Assembly: GCA_910587915.1 (NCBI GenBank)
Contig: CAJUOB010000002.1
Span: forward strand, 26,239-90,238
From: an uncultured Muribaculaceae bacterium
GTDB lineage: Bacteria; Bacteroidota; Bacteroidia; Bacteroidales; Muribaculaceae
DNA: 64,000 nt
Direction: 5' to 3'
The notes beneath the pieces are model-generated. The model was not told the origin of the DNA. It ran no database searches and was given only the letters and a program-made list of their open reading frames with translations. Both the position numbers and the translations under genes were made by a program. This document shows positions 61,928-64,000 of the stretch, piece by piece (position 1 is the first letter of the stretch; every line of letters begins with the position of its first letter).

Positions 61928-63211
61928 ATGAGAAAACCAATCACCGCAATTATCACAGCCATACTGCTGGCACCGACGCTCCTGTTCGGATACAATCCTC
62001 GAGAGGATATAGCCGAAAAACCAGCTCGTGCCGGCGGTCATTATTTCGCATACCCGGAAGATGAAATAAGCGCCGAGTACGGTAAGGCTCCAGAGGGCTA
62101 CGAGGCTTTCTACCTGAGCCACTACGGTCGTCATGGCTCGCGCTACCTGACATCGGACGAAGGATATACCCACATAATGGCCGTGCTCGACAGTGCGGCC
62201 GCACATGGCGCCCTCACCGACAAGGGCCGCTATCTCCGCGCCCAGCTCGACACCGTCTACGCCGAGGCCGCCGGACGTGCCGGCGAACTGTCGCCGCTCG
62301 GACGCCGGCAGCATATGGGCATAGCCCGCCGCATGGCCACCGCCTATCCCGGCATAGTGGCCGACAGTGCCGACATCACGGCCGCATCGACGATAGTGAT
62401 GCGCTGCGCCCACTCGATGTTTGCATTCATCGAGGCTCTGAAGGATATAAACCCGTCGCTCGAGATTCCTCGCGAATCGGGAGTGCGCCACATGAGCTAT
62501 CTCAACTACAGCTCGCCGGAGTCGGTGGAGCTACGTAGTGCCCGTGGCCCCTATCGCAAGGACTACAAGAAGTTCCGCAAGGAGAAGGCCTACAGCAAGA
62601 GGCTGATGGAGACATTTTTCAACAATAAAAAATATGTCTCCGACAATGTAGATGCACTCCGCTTCGCCGAAGACCTCTACTACCTTGCCATCGACATGCA
62701 GAGCGTGGACTGCGGCGTGGATCTGGCCCAATGGCTCACGCCCGAGGAGATGTACGACATATGGCAACTCTACAACTTCAAATTTTTCGCCCGGTACTCG
62801 TCGTATGCTCCTGCTGAAGGAGCATTCACCGACAATGCCCGCCCGACAGTGCGCCATATCCTCGACAATGCCGACAAATATATAGCAGCCAACCGTCACG
62901 GTGCCACCCTGCGCTTCGGACACGATATAAACGTGATGCCCCTCACGGCTCTGCTGAAAATCGAAGGATGCCATACCGATGAGACCAATCCGGCAAAACT
63001 TGCCGAAAGCTTCGCCAACTACCGCATAGTGCCGATGGCATCCAATCTCCAGATGATATTTTTCCGTCCTATCGACGGCATGGGCGATATACTGGTGCGA
63101 GTGTTCCTCAACGAACGTGAGGCCACACTGCCTGTGCCGACCGTAGATGGCAAGTATTACAGCTGGACCACCCTGCGACCCTATCTCGAATCACTCGCCT
63201 CACCGAAATGA
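61928..63211 (+). CDS. Histidine acid phosphatase (phytase/MINPP-like), exported
   Basis: A 427-residue clade-2 histidine phosphatase with signal peptide ending LLFGYN. The phosphate-binding catalytic motif is HYGRHGSRYLT (about residues 58-68). The C-terminal proton donor motif is His-Asp in FGHDINVMPL. It resembles Bacteroides inositol polyphosphate phosphatases that degrade phytate. Its stop overlaps the start of the GT25 gene. Confidence 0.88.
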   Translation: MRKPITAIITAILLAPTLLFGYNPREDIAEKPARAGGHYFAYPEDEISAEYGKAPEGYEAFYLSHYGRHGSRYLTSDEGYTHIMAVLDSAAAHGALTDKGRYLRAQLDTVYAEAAGRAGELSPLGRRQHMGIARRMATAYPGIVADSADITAASTIVMRCAHSMFAFIEALKDINPSLEIPRESGVRHMSYLNYSSPESVELRSARGPYRKDYKKFRKEKAYSKRLMETFFNNKKYVSDNVDALRFAEDLYYLAIDMQSVDCGVDLAQWLTPEEMYDIWQLYNFKFFARYSSYAPAEGAFTDNARPTVRHILDNADKYIAANRHGATLRFGHDINVMPLTALLKIEGCHTDETNPAKLAESFANYRIVPMASNLQMIFFRPIDGMGDILVRVFLNEREATLPVPTVDGKYYSWTTLRPYLESLASPK

Positions 63212-63912
63212 CACACTCCCTACCGATATTTGTGCTCCACGTGCGCGAAGGCTACGAAGACCGCGCAGCACATATCGACGCCATGATGGCTCGCCTCGGG
63301 TTGTCGTTCGAGTATATGCTCGATGGCGACAAATGCGACCTCACTCCCGAAGTGCTCGACCGCTACTTCACCGGAGACATGAAAACAGCCTCGGGCGCCA
63401 CATCGTGCGCCTACAAGCATCTGCTTGTGTGCCGTGCCATAGTCGAACGGAAACTATCGGGCGCGTTGGTGCTTGAGGACGATATCGTGCTTACACCGCG
63501 CTATGAGGAAGTGGCACATGCTACCATATCGGAACTTCCCGCCGGCATTCCATCCATTGTATCATATGAAGATACCCGTCTGCGCTTCGTGCCACGAAGC
63601 ATGCGTCGCAAGGGCAAATTCCTCTATCCGGGCGACCGCGACAGATACACCGGAGCACTCTATGTAAATGCCGAAGCCGCCCGTACAATTCTGGAAGAGG
63701 CCGAAAAGAACAAACTCGACCGTCCTATCGACCTCTACCACCGTCATCTTCTCGAAACGGGAAAGATACACTACTGGTGGAGCCACCCATGCACAGCCTC
63801 GCAGGGAAGCTTTAACGGTATGTTCTCTACCTCTATCGACGCTAACCGCGGCAAAGTGTTTGCATGGAAAGCGAAGCGTCTTTACCGGAAATTGCTCTAC
63901 TTTTTCCGATAG
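63208..63912 (+). CDS. Glycosyltransferase family 25
   Basis: A 234-residue cytosolic glycosyltransferase of the LgtB/GT25 type, which adds sugars to lipooligosaccharide or other surface glycans. It begins LPIFVLHVREGYEDRAAHI, with GATSCAYKHLLVCRAI and the metal/nucleotide-binding LSGALVLEDDIVLTPRYEE. The C-terminus is basic and ends KLLYFFR, perhaps membrane-associated. Coupled to the phosphatase by a 4-base overlap. Confidence 0.9.
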   Translation: MTHSLPIFVLHVREGYEDRAAHIDAMMARLGLSFEYMLDGDKCDLTPEVLDRYFTGDMKTASGATSCAYKHLLVCRAIVERKLSGALVLEDDIVLTPRYEEVAHATISELPAGIPSIVSYEDTRLRFVPRSMRRKGKFLYPGDRDRYTGALYVNAEAARTILEEAEKNKLDRPIDLYHRHLLETGKIHYWWSHPCTASQGSFNGMFSTSIDANRGKVFAWKAKRLYRKLLYFFR

Positions 63913-63992
63913 TTATTCGTATTATTGGCTTTGCCTTAAATACTCTCGCTCGGCAAAAACAAATAAATTTGGTTTTGCACTCGACTTATTCG

Positions 63993-64000
63993 TATTTTTG
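63993..64000 (+). promoter_or_regulatory. -7 box at the window edge
   Basis: TATTTTTG, the last eight bases, with TTTG at 63974-63977 upstream; probably the promoter of a gene beyond the window. Confidence 0.4.

Noticed and set aside
1..64000. CRISPR arrays, tRNA genes, prophage and replication origin
   Set aside because: No regularly spaced direct repeats, tRNA-like clover-leaf ends, phage structural genes or DnaA-box clusters were recognised by eye. The AT-rich repeats at 43001-43113 and 60830-60970 are too short and irregular for CRISPR or an origin.

Overview
This window looks like chromosome from a member of the Bacteroidales, most plausibly a gut Muribaculaceae-type organism. That is an inference from four things: many start regions carry the Bacteroidetes -7 promoter box TAnnTTTG; LpxC and FabZ are fused; there is a type IX secretion (gliding-motility C-terminal) sorting domain, an RprX/RprY two-component pair, glycan hydrolases (GH43, GH92) and a Porin_10-like barrel; and the DNA is GC-rich with short AT-rich islands. 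No tRNA, CRISPR array, prophage or origin was recognised. The only stable RNA seen is RNase P RNA.

Layout. 1-1870: an IS4-type insertion sequence beside a patch of small palindromic repeats. 1871-6025: Fe-alcohol dehydrogenase, a YciO/Sua5 plus B3/4 pair, and catalase. 6187-9276: a secreted leucine-rich-repeat protein divergent from a secreted phosphoesterase/beta-propeller fusion. 9514-17466: ABC-F ATPase, M13 peptidase, a lipoprotein, then pepT-miaA-nadC. 17801-25876: a long co-directional run, dedA-rpe-ftsK-lolA-trxB-ybaK-aroC-radical SAM. 25858-28817: FNT channel; an ECF sigma factor, membrane anti-sigma and Spy-like operon; a small basic protein. 28789-33920: T9SS-sorted protein, lytic transglycosylase and uvrA, in that transcription order. 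34022-34806: an AT-rich GNAT/small-protein pair resembling toxin-antitoxin. 34966-38842: rprXY next to nhaA. 38938-42493: a lipoprotein with a PagL-like barrel, GH43 and a DUF695 protein. 42614-46407: rnpB and the lipid A genes lpxD-lpxC/fabZ-lpxA. 46530-52349: nusB-yajC-ybbR-coaE-GH92. 52514-53560: an AT-rich DUF1016 nuclease. 53660-60530: porin, polyprenyl synthase, Ig-like lipoprotein and DegP. 60624-61913: a YtxH/holin-like small membrane protein operon. 61928-63912: phytase-like phosphatase and a GT25 glycosyltransferase.

How it fits together. Most of the window is housekeeping and envelope biology: lipid A synthesis with a possible lipid A deacylase, peptidoglycan turnover, outer-membrane barrels, lipoprotein carriage, periplasmic proteolysis and envelope-stress signalling. 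Horizontal or mobile signals are confined to the IS (96-1426), the GNAT pair (about 34.0-34.9 kb) and the DUF1016 nuclease (about 52.4-53.6 kb). The observations I would follow first are: promoter/operator sequence shared by rprXY and nhaA; three tandem perfect hairpins in the degP leader; the sigma/anti-sigma/Spy operon; the unpaired-looking GNAT module; IS ends identical to a solitary palindromic repeat; and a group of near-leaderless promoters. I did not see an unmistakable, wholly new defence or mobile system.
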